A stretch of DNA of 47,116 nt from Opitutia bacterium UBA957 (GCA_002293065.1 DBCN01000118.1:50783-97898); one strand, 5' to 3'; positions 15,519-24,046 are shown, counted from the first letter of the stretch. Notes: generated from the sequence alone by a model not told the origin. Numbers and translations: made by a program.

Positions 15519-16373
15519 TCAGCGGGGCAAGATTTGGGCGAGGATGGAATCGGCGAGGTCCGACGCGGCCGCGAGGTCGGTCACCGCGAAGTCGAAATCG
15601 CGCCGGCCGAAATCGGCGCGGAAAAGCGCGATGCGTTGGTTCGCATGGTGGCAGGCGAAGGCGGTGTGGCAACCTTCGCCGAGCTTGGCGAGGAAGAGCC
15701 GTTCGACGCTGACGGAGAAGGTCGTCCGGGCGCAGCCGGCGGCGACGTACTGCGCGACTTCCGCGCTGCGGCTCTGGATGGCGACGGCGCCTTGGCCGGC
15801 GGCGGGGACCATCCGGTCGAGCGCGACGGGTTCCAGGATCAAGCCCGGCCATTCGGTGATGCCGAGGCGATTGAGTCCGGAGGCGGCGAGGTACGAGGCG
15901 TCCGCGTCACCATGGGCGAGTTTCTTGAGGCGGGTGTCGACGTTGCCGCGGAGTTCGGTCCACTGGGCCTGCGGGAAGGTGAGGGCGCCTTGGGCGCGGC
16001 GCCGGGGGCTGCCGGTGGCGATACGTTGGGGGGTCGCCACGTCGGCCCGACGGACCAGCACATCGCGCGCGTCTTGTCGCGGGAGGCACGCCGCAATAGC
16101 GAGGCCTGCCGGCATTTCGGTCGGCAGGTCCTTCGAACTATGGATGGCCAGATCGGCTTCGCCGCGGAGCAGGGCTTGTTCGAGCTCGGCGGTGAAGAGG
16201 CCTTTGCCGCCTTGTTTCTCCAAGGACCAAGCCGCTTGGCGGTCGCCGGTGGTGGTGAGGATGCGGACTTCCGTCGGGCGACCCAAGGCGGCTTCGAGGC
16301 GGGCGGCGGCGTCGCGGGTCTGCTGCAGCGCGAGTGGACTACCGCGGGTGACGATGATGATCGGGCCAGCCAT
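15519..16373 (-). CDS. hemC: Hydroxymethylbilane synthase (porphobilinogen deaminase)
   Basis: Polymerises four porphobilinogen units into hydroxymethylbilane in tetrapyrrole synthesis. Clear motifs: IIVTRGSPLALQQTRDAA, GGKGLFTAELEQALL, ADLAIHSSKDLPTEMP, RRRAQ with LRGNVDTRLKKL, and AAGQGAVAIQ. The Cys in GEGCHTAFA (about residue 235) should carry the dipyrromethane cofactor. About 284 residues, slightly short for the family because the C-terminal domain is compact. The start is the ATG at 16373, just after the stop of the small membrane-protein gene. The frame is open to 16550, but that extension overlaps the upstream gene in another frame. Confidence 0.95.
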   Translation of the reverse strand: MAGPIIIVTRGSPLALQQTRDAAARLEAALGRPTEVRILTTTGDRQAAWSLEKQGGKGLFTAELEQALLRGEADLAIHSSKDLPTEMPAGLAIAACLPRQDARDVLVRRADVATPQRIATGSPRRRAQGALTFPQAQWTELRGNVDTRLKKLAHGDADASYLAASGLNRLGITEWPGLILEPVALDRMVPAAGQGAVAIQSRSAEVAQYVAAGCARTTFSVSVERLFLAKLGEGCHTAFACHHANQRIALFRADFGRRDFDFAVTDLAAASDLADSILAQILPR

Positions 16374-16375
16374 GG

Positions 16376-16720
16376 TCAGAACCCGATGATGCCGGCCTTC
16401 ATGAGCGCCATGATGAGCCAAGCGGCCGGGACGAGCAAGTTGGCCGTGAGCGCCACGGTGGCGGCGATGCGAATCCAATCCCAGGCACGGTCTTGTCCGC
16501 CGATGTAAGCGCAAACGGCTCCGGCGAGGGCGGTCGGGATGCCGACCCAAGTGCCCACCATGACGTCGCGGACGAAGGGGTCCTTCACGTAGTCGAGGTA
16601 GACGAGCCCGCCCTTGCGGCTCATGGCGAAGGCGGCGGCAAAGGCTCCCGCGGCGATGAGCACGGCCAGAATCTGGACGAGGCGGTAACCGCCGTTCTCT
16701 TCTTCTCGGTGGGACGTCAT
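16376..16720 (-). CDS. Small three-helix membrane protein, unknown function
   Basis: About 114 residues. After a polar N-terminus (TSHREEENGG) there are hydrophobic segments at about 14-34, 52-75 and 83-108. The start at 16720 is chosen because AAGGA sits five bases upstream, one of the few good ribosome-binding sites in the window; a TTG at 16765 would overlap the sterol-desaturase gene. The family is unknown to me. Between a hydroxylase gene and hemC it could assist a heme or oxygen-dependent membrane process, but nothing in the sequence (no conserved His or Cys pattern) shows that. Its stop is 2 bases from the hemC ATG, so co-expression with hemC is likely. Confidence 0.75.
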   Translation of the reverse strand: MTSHREEENGGYRLVQILAVLIAAGAFAAAFAMSRKGGLVYLDYVKDPFVRDVMVGTWVGIPTALAGAVCAYIGGQDRAWDWIRIAATVALTANLLVPAAWLIMALMKAGIIGF

Positions 16721-16761
16721 GACGTCCTTATCCAAGTCCCCCCCCGCGGGACTTCCAAGTT

Positions 16762-17631
16762 TCAAGTTTCCGTGGGGGTGGATTTATCGGCCGAGGCTCC
16801 CGGCAAAGGCGGTGGCGTCGACAGGTTCTGGCCGAAGCCAGCGGAGCTGGGCTTGAAGGGGTGCTTCAATAACCCGAGGACGGTGTGGTCGACGGGTTCG
16901 TGGATGCCGAAGTCCTCCGGCTTCCGATCCTTCGGCATGTAGTGCGTGCCGAAGAGGATGTCCCAGAGCGGCAGGAAGCTCGCGAAGTTCTTGTCGATGG
17001 CCGCCGGGTCCTTCGAGTGGTGCCAACGGTGGTAGACCGGAGAGGTGACGATGTGGCGGAACGGACCCCAATCCCATTCGACGTCGGCATGGCCCAGCAG
17101 GGCGAAGACGCCGAGCGCGGGGCCGGCTCCCGCCGCGGCGCCCGGTCCGAAGCCGAGCAGCAGGAACGGGAAGAAGAGCATCGCGTTGGCGAGGATGTCG
17201 TTCACGGGGTGTCCGCGGACGCTGCTCAGCCAATCCAGTTTCTCGGAGCTATGGTGCACCGCATGGAAGCGCCAGAGCTGTTTGCCGTGGAACCAGCGAT
17301 GAATCCAGTAGAGCAGGAAGTCGCCCAGCAGGAAGGCGCACAGGAATTGGCCCCAGCCCGGCAGCTTGGCAAGCGGTCCGAAGCCTTGGTACTGGCCGGC
17401 TTTCAGCGCTTCCCAGGAAATCACCTCCGCGGGGATCAGGAGCGCGATCGCCGCGACGCTGATCACGATCAGGTTGATCGGTTTGGTGATGACGGAGTCG
17501 AAGACGTAGAGCCCGAGGTCGACCAGCATGCGAGGCCGCCGCCAAGGTTGCCCGCGCTTGTTGCCGAGGAGGTGTTCGACGATCCAGAAGAGGACGACCA
17601 AGAAGATGGCCGATGCGATCAGACCTCCCAT
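16762..17631 (-). CDS. Sterol desaturase/fatty acid hydroxylase superfamily membrane protein
   Basis: Integral membrane di-iron oxygenase of the ERG3/fatty-acid-hydroxylase family, 289 residues. The histidine clusters that bind the two irons are visible: HRWFHGKQLWRFHAVHHS near residues 117-134 (HxxxH and HxxHH boxes) and YHRWHHSKD near 206-214. Hydrophobic segments lie at about 3-20, 50-70, 95-118 and 150-185. Bacterial members hydroxylate or desaturate hopanoids, carotenoids, fatty acids or alkylglycerols; the substrate here cannot be inferred. A C-terminal tail rich in Pro, Ser and Lys is not part of the fold. The ActP symporter gene ends 10 bases upstream on the same strand. Confidence 0.92.
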   Translation of the reverse strand: MGGLIASAIFLVVLFWIVEHLLGNKRGQPWRRPRMLVDLGLYVFDSVITKPINLIVISVAAIALLIPAEVISWEALKAGQYQGFGPLAKLPGWGQFLCAFLLGDFLLYWIHRWFHGKQLWRFHAVHHSSEKLDWLSSVRGHPVNDILANAMLFFPFLLLGFGPGAAAGAGPALGVFALLGHADVEWDWGPFRHIVTSPVYHRWHHSKDPAAIDKNFASFLPLWDILFGTHYMPKDRKPEDFGIHEPVDHTVLGLLKHPFKPSSAGFGQNLSTPPPLPGASADKSTPTET

Positions 17632-17641
17632 CGCCGTTGAC

Positions 17642-19438
17642 TCAGTGGCCGCCCAGGCCTTCGTGTTCCTTGATGTACTCCTGCTTCAGGCCCAGGGCTT
17701 CCGGGGCGTGGAGGACGAGCATCTTCATGCGCACGTCCGCGGGGATGGTCGCCGCGGTGAGCTTGGAGACGACGATCATCAGCGTGATCGAGAGCGGCAC
17801 AGCCCAGATGGCCGGCTGCTCGCACAGGATGCGCAGCAACGGGTGCGCGACCCAGAAGTCGGCTAGTCCCGCGAAGCCGTAGACGTCGGATAACGTCGTC
17901 AGGAAGATGGAGCCGAGGGCGAGCAGGCCGCCGGCGAGCATGCCGGTGGCGGCGCCTTTCATGGTCATACCCCGCCACCAGACGCTCATGAAGAGCAAGG
18001 GGAAGTAGCTGGCCGCGGCGATGGCGAAGGCCTGACCGACGAGGTAATTGATGTTCAGCTTCTCGACTTGGGTGCCCAGGCCGACGGAGACGACGCCAAT
18101 GATGACGGCCGCCCACTTGAAGGCCTTGAGGCGCTGTTCCGGCGAGGATTCGGGCTTCAGCATGCGGCCGTAGATGTCGTGCGCCAGGGCGCTGGACATC
18201 GAGACCAGCAGGCCGGAGAACGTGGACATGAACGCGGCGAAGGCACCTGCGCACGTGATGCCGGAGAGGATCGAGCCGAGGAGCGGGTAGTCGCGGCCCG
18301 CGAGGAGCGTCGGCAGTTCGAGCACGACCTTGTCCGTGCCCTTCGAGCCGACGGCGTCGTAGAGCTCCGGCGTGAGGGAACGGCCGATGACGCCGTAGAT
18401 GGGCGGGAAGACGTAGAAGACGCCGATGAGGATCATCACCCACATCGTGGTGCGCTTGGCGGCGACGCCGTCGGGGTTCGTGTAGAAACGCACCAGGATG
18501 TGCGGCAAACCCGCGGTGCCGCAGACGAGCGCGATGATCAGCGAGTAGGTGTAGAGCAGGGAGTAGGGCTTCTTGTTCGCTTCGAGCGCGGCCTTTTCTT
18601 CGGGCGTCTTGGCGGCCTTGATGGCGGTGTCGACGGCCTTGGTGGTCAGGCTGCCGAACGGCGCGATCCACTGCTCATCCTTGGGGGCCTTGGCGGGCAG
18701 GGCCTTGCGTTCGATCCCCGCGGGAGCGGCCGCGACGGTCTCTTGGGCGGTCTTGTTGGCTTCCAGGTGCGACTGGTAATGGCCGACCACGGCGGCGATC
18801 ACGAAGATCGGCACGGTGATGGCGAAGACCTTGAGCCAATATTGGAAGGCTTGCACGAGGGTGATACCCTTCATGCCGCCGAGCGCGACGTTCAGGGTGA
18901 TGACCGCACCGACGACGATCACGCCGACGGAGTAGTGCAGGCCGGGGAAGATGTAGGCGAGGGTGGTGCCGGCACCCTTCATCTGCGGCATGGTGTAGAA
19001 GAAGCCGATGAAGAGGACGAAGCAGACCGCGATCTTGCGGAAGAGCGGTGAGTCATAGCGGCCTTCGGCGAAGTCCGGGATGGTGTAGGCCCCGAAGCGA
19101 CGCAGCGGGCCGGCGATGAAGAGCAGCAGGAAGAGGTAGCCGCAGGCGTAGCACACCGGATACCACAGCGCGTCGTAGCCATTGAGCATCACCATGCCGG
19201 CGACGCCCATGAAGGACGCTGCCGACAGGTATTCGCCGGAGATGGCGGAGGCGTTCCAGCCGACGGAGACCGAACGACCCGCGACGAAGAAGTCACCGGC
19301 GCTCTTGGACTTACCGGCGGTCCAGAAGCCCATGCCGACGGTGATCACGACGGTGATCAACGAGAAGAAGGCGATCCAGGGGTCGATGCCTTGGGTGGCG
19401 GGTTCGGCCGCGGCGAGGAAGGCGAGGAGGGTGCTCAT
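17642..19438 (-). CDS. Sodium:solute symporter, ActP-like (cation/acetate type)
   Basis: Member of the sodium/solute symporter (SSS) family, 598 residues with 13 or more hydrophobic segments. The sequence matches the acetate/monocarboxylate branch: VAGRSVSVGWNASAISGEYLSAASFMG near residues 50-77 is the classical motif following the second helix, and CGTAGLPHILVRFYTNP and GRMLKPESSPEQRLKAFKWAA are typical of ActP/VC_2705-like proteins. A polar Lys/Ala-rich insertion of roughly 70 residues (about 215-285) extends one loop. It is preceded after a single base by a DUF485-type gene, the usual yjcH-actP pairing, which supports acetate or a similar short carboxylate as substrate. No acs gene is adjacent. 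Confidence 0.92.
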   Translation of the reverse strand: MSTLLAFLAAAEPATQGIDPWIAFFSLITVVITVGMGFWTAGKSKSAGDFFVAGRSVSVGWNASAISGEYLSAASFMGVAGMVMLNGYDALWYPVCYACGYLFLLLFIAGPLRRFGAYTIPDFAEGRYDSPLFRKIAVCFVLFIGFFYTMPQMKGAGTTLAYIFPGLHYSVGVIVVGAVITLNVALGGMKGITLVQAFQYWLKVFAITVPIFVIAAVVGHYQSHLEANKTAQETVAAAPAGIERKALPAKAPKDEQWIAPFGSLTTKAVDTAIKAAKTPEEKAALEANKKPYSLLYTYSLIIALVCGTAGLPHILVRFYTNPDGVAAKRTTMWVMILIGVFYVFPPIYGVIGRSLTPELYDAVGSKGTDKVVLELPTLLAGRDYPLLGSILSGITCAGAFAAFMSTFSGLLVSMSSALAHDIYGRMLKPESSPEQRLKAFKWAAVIIGVVSVGLGTQVEKLNINYLVGQAFAIAAASYFPLLFMSVWWRGMTMKGAATGMLAGGLLALGSIFLTTLSDVYGFAGLADFWVAHPLLRILCEQPAIWAVPLSITLMIVVSKLTAATIPADVRMKMLVLHAPEALGLKQEYIKEHEGLGGH

Positions 19439-19439
19439 G

Positions 19440-19751
19440 TTACTTCTTGAGGCCGTCCTGGGCGGCTTTGGCTTCGGCGTCTTCGAGGGCGATGGAGCGC
19501 TTGATGAAGACGTAGGAGATGATCCAGACGAACGGGAAGAAGAGCACCCCGAGGATCAGCCACGTCAGGGTGAAGCCGTAGACGCGTTGGGCCATGAACT
19601 CCGGTTGGAAGTAGTTCAGCAAGGGGAGGGCGACGAGCGCGACGATGAAGCAGAGGGCGCAAGCAATGGAGAGCTTGAGCTGGCCGCTCATCAGGCGGGC
19701 CAAGAACGCATCCGAATGGATGGGGTCGGGGGTGGGGGAGGACTCGCTCAT
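19440..19751 (-). CDS. DUF485-type small membrane protein (YjcH-like), ActP partner
   Basis: 103-residue protein with two transmembrane helices: residues about 27-49 (LSIACALCFIVALVALPLLN) and 58-80 (FTLTWLILGVLFFPFVWIIS), then a charged helical tail. This is the DUF485/DUF4212 pattern of proteins encoded directly before actP-type symporters in many bacteria, where they are thought to assist the transporter. Only one base separates its stop from the symporter ATG, so the two are translationally coupled. It is the promoter-proximal gene of the minus-strand run, and its upstream region (19752-19852) is shared with the divergent TonB-receptor gene, so the metal-type operator there might affect both. 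Confidence 0.87.
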   Translation of the reverse strand: MSESSPTPDPIHSDAFLARLMSGQLKLSIACALCFIVALVALPLLNYFQPEFMAQRVYGFTLTWLILGVLFFPFVWIISYVFIKRSIALEDAEAKAAQDGLKK

Positions 19752-19817
19752 GGGGGTGGCAGTAGTCCGCCCAATATTCGCGGGAGTGCAACCCGAGGAT
19801 TTCCGCTTGCCACTCCT

Positions 19818-19838
19818 TATCGCAACATTATTGCAATA
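19818..19838. promoter_or_regulatory. 21-bp palindrome resembling a Fur/Zur-family operator
   Basis: TAT-C-GCAA-CATTA-TTGC-A-ATA: both arms match at seven of eight positions around a five-base centre, ending 14 bases before the TonB-receptor ATG. A possible promoter overlaps it: TTGCCA at 19807-19812 (5 of 6 to the -35 consensus), 16 bases, then TATTGC. Fur-family repressors (Fur, Zur, Mur) bind AT-rich palindromes of 19-21 bp over promoters. The receptor's ZnuD-like character makes Zur the first guess. The regulator is inferred, not seen. Confidence 0.6.
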
Positions 19839-19852
19839 GTGAACCTACCCCC

Positions 19853-21853
19853 ATGCCCTCGCTCCGTCCCGCCTTTCTCCTAGCCGCCACCAGCCTAGTT
19901 GCTTTCGCCCAAGACCCGGCACCGCAGAAGATGAATCCCGTGGTCATCAAAGGGGCGACCATCGGTGGGGTGACCGCCCCCGCGGCCCCGGCTCTGCAGC
20001 TGAACGCCGCCGCCTTGGAGGCGCAGCGCGTCGCCACGCTCGGTGAAGTGCTGGCGGATATTCCCGGGGTGGCCACGAGCTACTTCGGCCCGAATGCCGG
20101 GCGGCCGATCATCCGCGGCTTGGACGGGGATCGACTCAAGATCGCGCAGAACGGCACCGGCACGTTGGATGCATCCAGCGCCAGCCCGGACCACGCGGTG
20201 GGCATCGACCCGCTGGCCATCCGGGAGGTCCAAGTCTTCCGCGGCCCGGCCGCCTTATTGTACAGTTCGAGTATCCTGGGCGGGGTCGTCAATGTGGTCG
20301 ATAATCGGATACCGGTCGAACGTCTCCCGCGGGCTTTCGTGCTCTCCGGTCGGGCCGGCTCGGCCGATGCCCTGCGCTCGGCGGCCTTTCTGGCCGAGGG
20401 CTGTGCGGGCGATTTCGCCTTCCACCTCGATGGTTTCACGAAGACGACGGAGAATCTCTCCACGCCGATCGGCCGGATCGCGGACACGGCCAGCGAGAGC
20501 CGTGGCGCGGGCTTCGGCGTATCGCGCGTCGGACCGTCCGGCTACCTCGGGCTGTCCTTCTCGGGCCTGAACTCGACGTACGGCGTCACCGAGCCGGGCA
20601 TCGAAATCGGCCTCCGCCAACGCCGCTGGGATCTGGCCGGGCAGGCTAATGCACCCGCCGCCGCGCTCAAGTCCGTCAGCTACAAGCTCGGGGTTTCCGA
20701 CTACGAGCACACCGAGTTCGATGGGGCCGCCGCTGGCAGCACCTTCACCAACCAAGGTTGGGACGCGCGCGTGGACTTCGAACTGACCAAGATCGGTTCG
20801 CTCGAGGGAGTCGTGGGCATCCAGTCCGGCCGTTTCGATTTTGCGGTGACCGGCGATGAGGCCTTCCTCCCGACCACGCGCAACGCGAACGACGCCGTCT
20901 TCGGCTCGTTCATCCAGTCCCTCGCGACCGACAGCCGTCTCCGCTTCGGCTTTCGGCTGGAGTCCGCCAAGGTTTCCGCCGCGGCCTGGACGCACGAAGG
21001 GCTCGCGAGCAATCCCGCCGCGGCTTCCGCCGCGTTCACGCCAGCGAGCTTCGCCTTGGCTTGGATCAAGGACCTCGACGCCCGGTGGGCGACCACCTTG
21101 AGCCTCACGCGCACGGAGCGCGCCCCCAATTTCCAGGAACTCTTCGCCGATGGGCCGCACGTCGGCACCGAATCTTATGAGGTGGGCGACCGCACCTTGG
21201 GCAAGGAACAAGGGTGGGGGATGGAACTGGAACTGGCCAAGACCCGCGGCGCCGTCTCGGGGAGCGTGTCCGTATACTATAACCGCTTCGCCTCCTTCAT
21301 CAGCTTACAGGAAAATGGGTTTGGACCCGATCTGAGCGGCCTGCCCATCCCCGGGCCTAATTTTGCCCTCGGTGGTGCCGACGAATTGGCCCGCTATGAT
21401 TTCACCTCCATCCCCGCCGACTTCTTCGGGGCCGAGGCCCGGTTGAACATCCAGTTGCAGGACACGGCTGCCGCCAAGCTGGCGCTCGAGTTCTTCGGCG
21501 ACACGGTCCGCGCTTCGAATCGCGACACCTCCGAAGCTTTGCCCCGCATCTCTCCCGGCCGCTTCGGCACCGCCCTCCACGGGTTGCAGTCCGGATGGAG
21601 TTGGCGAATCGATGCCACGTATCACCTGGCGCAGAACCACCTTGCCGTCGGCGAGACCCCGACGGCCGGCTACACGCTGGTTGGCGCGGCGTTTTCCCGC
21701 GACTTCGTCCTGGGCTCCGCGACCACGGCCCGCTTCTCCTTGCGCCTCACGAACCTCTTCGACGTCGAGGCCCGCAACGCTGCCTCCTTCATCAAGGATG
21801 CCTTGCCGTTGCCGGGACGCGGTGTAGAAGCAGGTCTGAAGCTGAGCTTCTGA
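19853..21853 (+). CDS. TonB-dependent outer-membrane receptor, ZnuD-like
   Basis: 22-strand outer-membrane receptor, 666 residues with a signal peptide cleaved after VAFAQ. A TonB box, NPVVIKG (residues 28-34), precedes the plug domain. The plug carries LGEVLADIPGV, RPIIRGLDGDRLKIAQNG, SSASPDHAVGIDPL and RGPAALLY, then GGVVNVVDNRIP; the SPDHAV and VVNVVDNRIP stretches are characteristic of the ZnuD-like zinc receptor group. The barrel ends in LKLSF, with the terminal Phe needed for outer-membrane insertion. The His-rich loops of Neisseria ZnuD are not evident, so zinc is likely but unproven; copper or another metal chelate is possible. It heads a five-gene operon with its own TonB, ExbB and ExbD. 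Confidence 0.93.
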   Translation: MPSLRPAFLLAATSLVAFAQDPAPQKMNPVVIKGATIGGVTAPAAPALQLNAAALEAQRVATLGEVLADIPGVATSYFGPNAGRPIIRGLDGDRLKIAQNGTGTLDASSASPDHAVGIDPLAIREVQVFRGPAALLYSSSILGGVVNVVDNRIPVERLPRAFVLSGRAGSADALRSAAFLAEGCAGDFAFHLDGFTKTTENLSTPIGRIADTASESRGAGFGVSRVGPSGYLGLSFSGLNSTYGVTEPGIEIGLRQRRWDLAGQANAPAAALKSVSYKLGVSDYEHTEFDGAAAGSTFTNQGWDARVDFELTKIGSLEGVVGIQSGRFDFAVTGDEAFLPTTRNANDAVFGSFIQSLATDSRLRFGFRLESAKVSAAAWTHEGLASNPAAASAAFTPASFALAWIKDLDARWATTLSLTRTERAPNFQELFADGPHVGTESYEVGDRTLGKEQGWGMELELAKTRGAVSGSVSVYYNRFASFISLQENGFGPDLSGLPIPGPNFALGGADELARYDFTSIPADFFGAEARLNIQLQDTAAAKLALEFFGDTVRASNRDTSEALPRISPGRFGTALHGLQSGWSWRIDATYHLAQNHLAVGETPTAGYTLVGAAFSRDFVLGSATTARFSLRLTNLFDVEARNAASFIKDALPLPGRGVEAGLKLSF

Positions 21854-21856
21854 CCT

Positions 21857-22501
21857 TTGTCCACCGACCATTCCAGCACTCCCCACGAAAGGGTCTACGC
21901 CTGGTCCGCTGCGCTGGGCACGGCGACGCTGGCGGTCTGCGTGCTCGGGGCGTTGGCTGGACCGGTGCAGGTGCCCGCCGATGATCACCACGATCACGGC
22001 CCCGGGGCACCTGTGCAGTATTTCACCCCGCCGGCCCAACCGCCGGTCAAGACGAAGCCGACCATTGCGGCGACGGTGCCTACCGCTGTCGCTGTCCCGG
22101 TCGCCGTGCCGCTGGCTATCGAGCCGGTGTCCGCGCTACCGGTGACGACCATGCCGGCGCTCCTGCCGGTGGCCGCAGTCCGCGCCCCCGCCGCCCCGCG
22201 CGCGGCGGTGCCCCCGGTAAACGCCGCCGCTCCCGCCATCGAGCGGTTTGCGCCCTCCCTCGCTGGCGAATTTCCCGAGCCGCCTTACCCGCGGTGGGCC
22301 CGTCAACAGGGTATCCAGGGGCGGTTGCTCGTGTTGGTCGACGTCGCCGCCTCCGGGGCCGTGCAATCCGTCGCCGTGCGTGAGTCCAGCGGCCAAGCCG
22401 GCCTCGATCAGCATGCCGCCGACTGGGTTCGCCTCCATTGGTCTTGGGCGCCGGGTGCCCCGCGCCGTTACCTCGTTCCCTTCGTCTTCGAACTTCAATG
22501 A
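21857..22501 (+). CDS. TonB-family energy transducer with His/Asp-rich segment
   Basis: 214-residue TonB with a membrane helix at about 14-35, then the cluster DDHHDHG at residues 42-48 just outside the membrane. A Pro/Val/Ala-rich linker follows (PPAQPPVKTKPTIAATVPTA and similar), and the C-terminal TonB domain has the family signature EPPYPRWARQQGIQGRLLVL. The start appears to be TTG at 21857, four bases after the receptor stop; no ATG occurs before the membrane helix. The His/Asp cluster could bind Zn2+ or Cu2+, in keeping with a metal-uptake role. Its stop overlaps the exbB ATG (ATGA at 22498-22501). Confidence 0.88.
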   Translation: MSTDHSSTPHERVYAWSAALGTATLAVCVLGALAGPVQVPADDHHDHGPGAPVQYFTPPAQPPVKTKPTIAATVPTAVAVPVAVPLAIEPVSALPVTTMPALLPVAAVRAPAAPRAAVPPVNAAAPAIERFAPSLAGEFPEPPYPRWARQQGIQGRLLVLVDVAASGAVQSVAVRESSGQAGLDQHAADWVRLHWSWAPGAPRRYLVPFVFELQ

Positions 22502-23139
22502 ACACCACCGCCATGTCCCTCCCTCTCGCCAACGCCGCGGTCGACCTCTTCCTCAAAGGCGGCCCGATCATGTACCCCTTGCTGATCGCCGCCCTGGTGG
22601 CCATCGCCGTCGTCGGGGAGCGGCTCGTTTGGTGGCTCCGCATCAGCGCCCGTCGTGATGCGACGGCGGTCGCCGCCGCCTTGGCCGCGGCCGAGCGTGG
22701 TGACATGGTCGCCGCCGAAGAGGCCGTCGCGAAATCCCAGGATCCCGTCGCCCGCGTGCTCCGCGCGGGGCTTGCCCACCGCACGGGTTCCTTTGAGGGG
22801 GCGGTCCAAGTCGCCGCCGCGGCGGAACTCCGCGAGGCCGCCCGCTTCATCGGCGTACTGGACACCTTGGTCACGTTGGCGCCCTTGCTCGGACTGCTGG
22901 GCACCGTGACGGGTATCATGGGTTCCTTCAATTCCATCGGGTCCGATGAGCTCGCGGTGACGAAGGTCACCGGCGGCATCGGCGAGGCACTGATCGCGAC
23001 CGCGGCTGGTCTGGGCATCGCCATCGTGACCCTCTTGCCCCTGAACCTGCTGTCGAGTCGCCTGAGCAGGCTGCAGGCGGACCTCGAAGCCGCCGCGACC
23101 GCCTTGCAGGTCGCCCTCCAGAAAGGACGCGCCCCATGA
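22498..23139 (+). CDS. exbB: ExbB-family proton-channel protein
   Basis: 213-residue inner-membrane motor subunit for the TonB encoded just before it. Three hydrophobic segments lie at about 22-42, 118-140 and 155-180. The core signature is LVTLAPLLGLLGTVTGIMGS followed by GGIGEALIATAAGLGIAIVTLLP, with the conserved Thr residues of the pore. The start ATG overlaps the tonB stop by four bases; the frame is open further upstream but that part lies inside tonB. It belongs to a different branch from the TolQ-like protein at 8.1 kb, so the genome has at least two such motors. Confidence 0.94.
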   Translation: MNTTAMSLPLANAAVDLFLKGGPIMYPLLIAALVAIAVVGERLVWWLRISARRDATAVAAALAAAERGDMVAAEEAVAKSQDPVARVLRAGLAHRTGSFEGAVQVAAAAELREAARFIGVLDTLVTLAPLLGLLGTVTGIMGSFNSIGSDELAVTKVTGGIGEALIATAAGLGIAIVTLLPLNLLSSRLSRLQADLEAAATALQVALQKGRAP

Positions 23140-23549
23140 AGATCGCCTCGCCCCTCCCGCACCGGCGGGCCCGGTTGGAGATCATCCCGCTGATCGACAT
23201 CATGTTCTTCCTGCTGGCGTCGTTCATGCTCGTCAGCGTGACGCTGCATAAGAACCACTGCATGCCGGTGAACCTCGAAGGCGCCGCGACCGGCCAGTCC
23301 GAGTTGAAGCCGGATGCCGTCACGATTTCCGTCGACCGCGCCGGCCAGGTGTTCGTCGACCGCCAGGCGGCCACCTTGCCCGACCTTCGCCAGACGCTGC
23401 TCACGCGCGTCAAGGCCAACGCCGGCGTGGCGGTCTACATCGCCGGCGACGCCGACACCCCGCACGGCCGCATGATCGACGTCCTTGATTTCGTCCGCAG
23501 CGCCGGCGTCCAGAAGGTCGCCTTCACCGTCAAGAGCGCCGCCCGATGA
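23136..23549 (+). CDS. exbD: ExbD-family proton-channel partner
   Basis: 137-residue partner of ExbB. The single transmembrane helix carries the functional Asp in LEIIPLIDIMFFLLASFMLV (residues about 10-29). The periplasmic domain follows with the usual DAVTISVDRAGQVFVDRQ and GVAVYIAGDADTPHGRMIDV stretches. A short element HKNHCMP just after the membrane helix places two His and a Cys at the periplasmic face, which is uncommon and could touch metal. It overlaps exbB by four bases (ATGA) and overlaps the next gene in the same way, so the whole set is translationally coupled. Confidence 0.94.
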   Translation: MKIASPLPHRRARLEIIPLIDIMFFLLASFMLVSVTLHKNHCMPVNLEGAATGQSELKPDAVTISVDRAGQVFVDRQAATLPDLRQTLLTRVKANAGVAVYIAGDADTPHGRMIDVLDFVRSAGVQKVAFTVKSAAR

Positions 23550-24046
23550 GTTTCCGTTGGCCCTTGGTCCTGTCCGCCCTCTGCGTCGCGCTCGCGGCCT
23601 TCTGCGCAACGCAGTGGGTCCGCGAAGCCGAGCTCCGGGCCGAGCTCCTGTCCGCGCGCCTAGCCGAACGCGACCTGCGTGAGCAATCGGCAGAAGCCCG
23701 TCGCCTCGGCGAGACCTACGCCGCGGAAATCCGCCGACTCGATGGTCGCGTTGCGGAACTCAAGCGCGCCGAAGAAGCCGTGCGCAAGGAACTGGCCGTC
23801 GCCGCCGCCGCGCTGGTTGCGGCCCGCCAGGATGCCGCCGGCCTTGCGCCGCTCCGCGCCGCCGTCGCCCAGCAAAACGAATCCATCCGTCGGCAGAACG
23901 CCATGGTGACGGAGCAGAACGACGCCATCCGCGCCCAGAACGAGAACCTGCGGAAGCTTATCGCCGAACGCGATGCCGTCGTGCGCTTGCTCAACGAACG
24001 CACCGAGCAGTTGAACAAGCTCACCGCCGAGCGCGCTGGGAAGTAG
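23546..24046 (+). CDS. Membrane-anchored coiled-coil protein, fifth gene of the TonB operon
   Basis: I do not recognise a family. The 166-residue product has one N-terminal hydrophobic helix (WPLVLSALCVALAAFCATQWV) and then an almost uninterrupted charged helix to the C-terminus, strongly predicted as coiled coil. The last third repeats an Asn/Gln-containing heptad-like pattern (QNESIRRQNAMVTEQNDAIR). Topology suggests a periplasmic rod anchored in the inner membrane. The ATGA overlap with exbD places it firmly in the operon, so it likely works with the TonB motor or receptor, for example as a scaffold or spacer. No catalytic or metal-binding motif is visible. Confidence 0.82.
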   Translation: MSFRWPLVLSALCVALAAFCATQWVREAELRAELLSARLAERDLREQSAEARRLGETYAAEIRRLDGRVAELKRAEEAVRKELAVAAAALVAARQDAAGLAPLRAAVAQQNESIRRQNAMVTEQNDAIRAQNENLRKLIAERDAVVRLLNERTEQLNKLTAERAGK

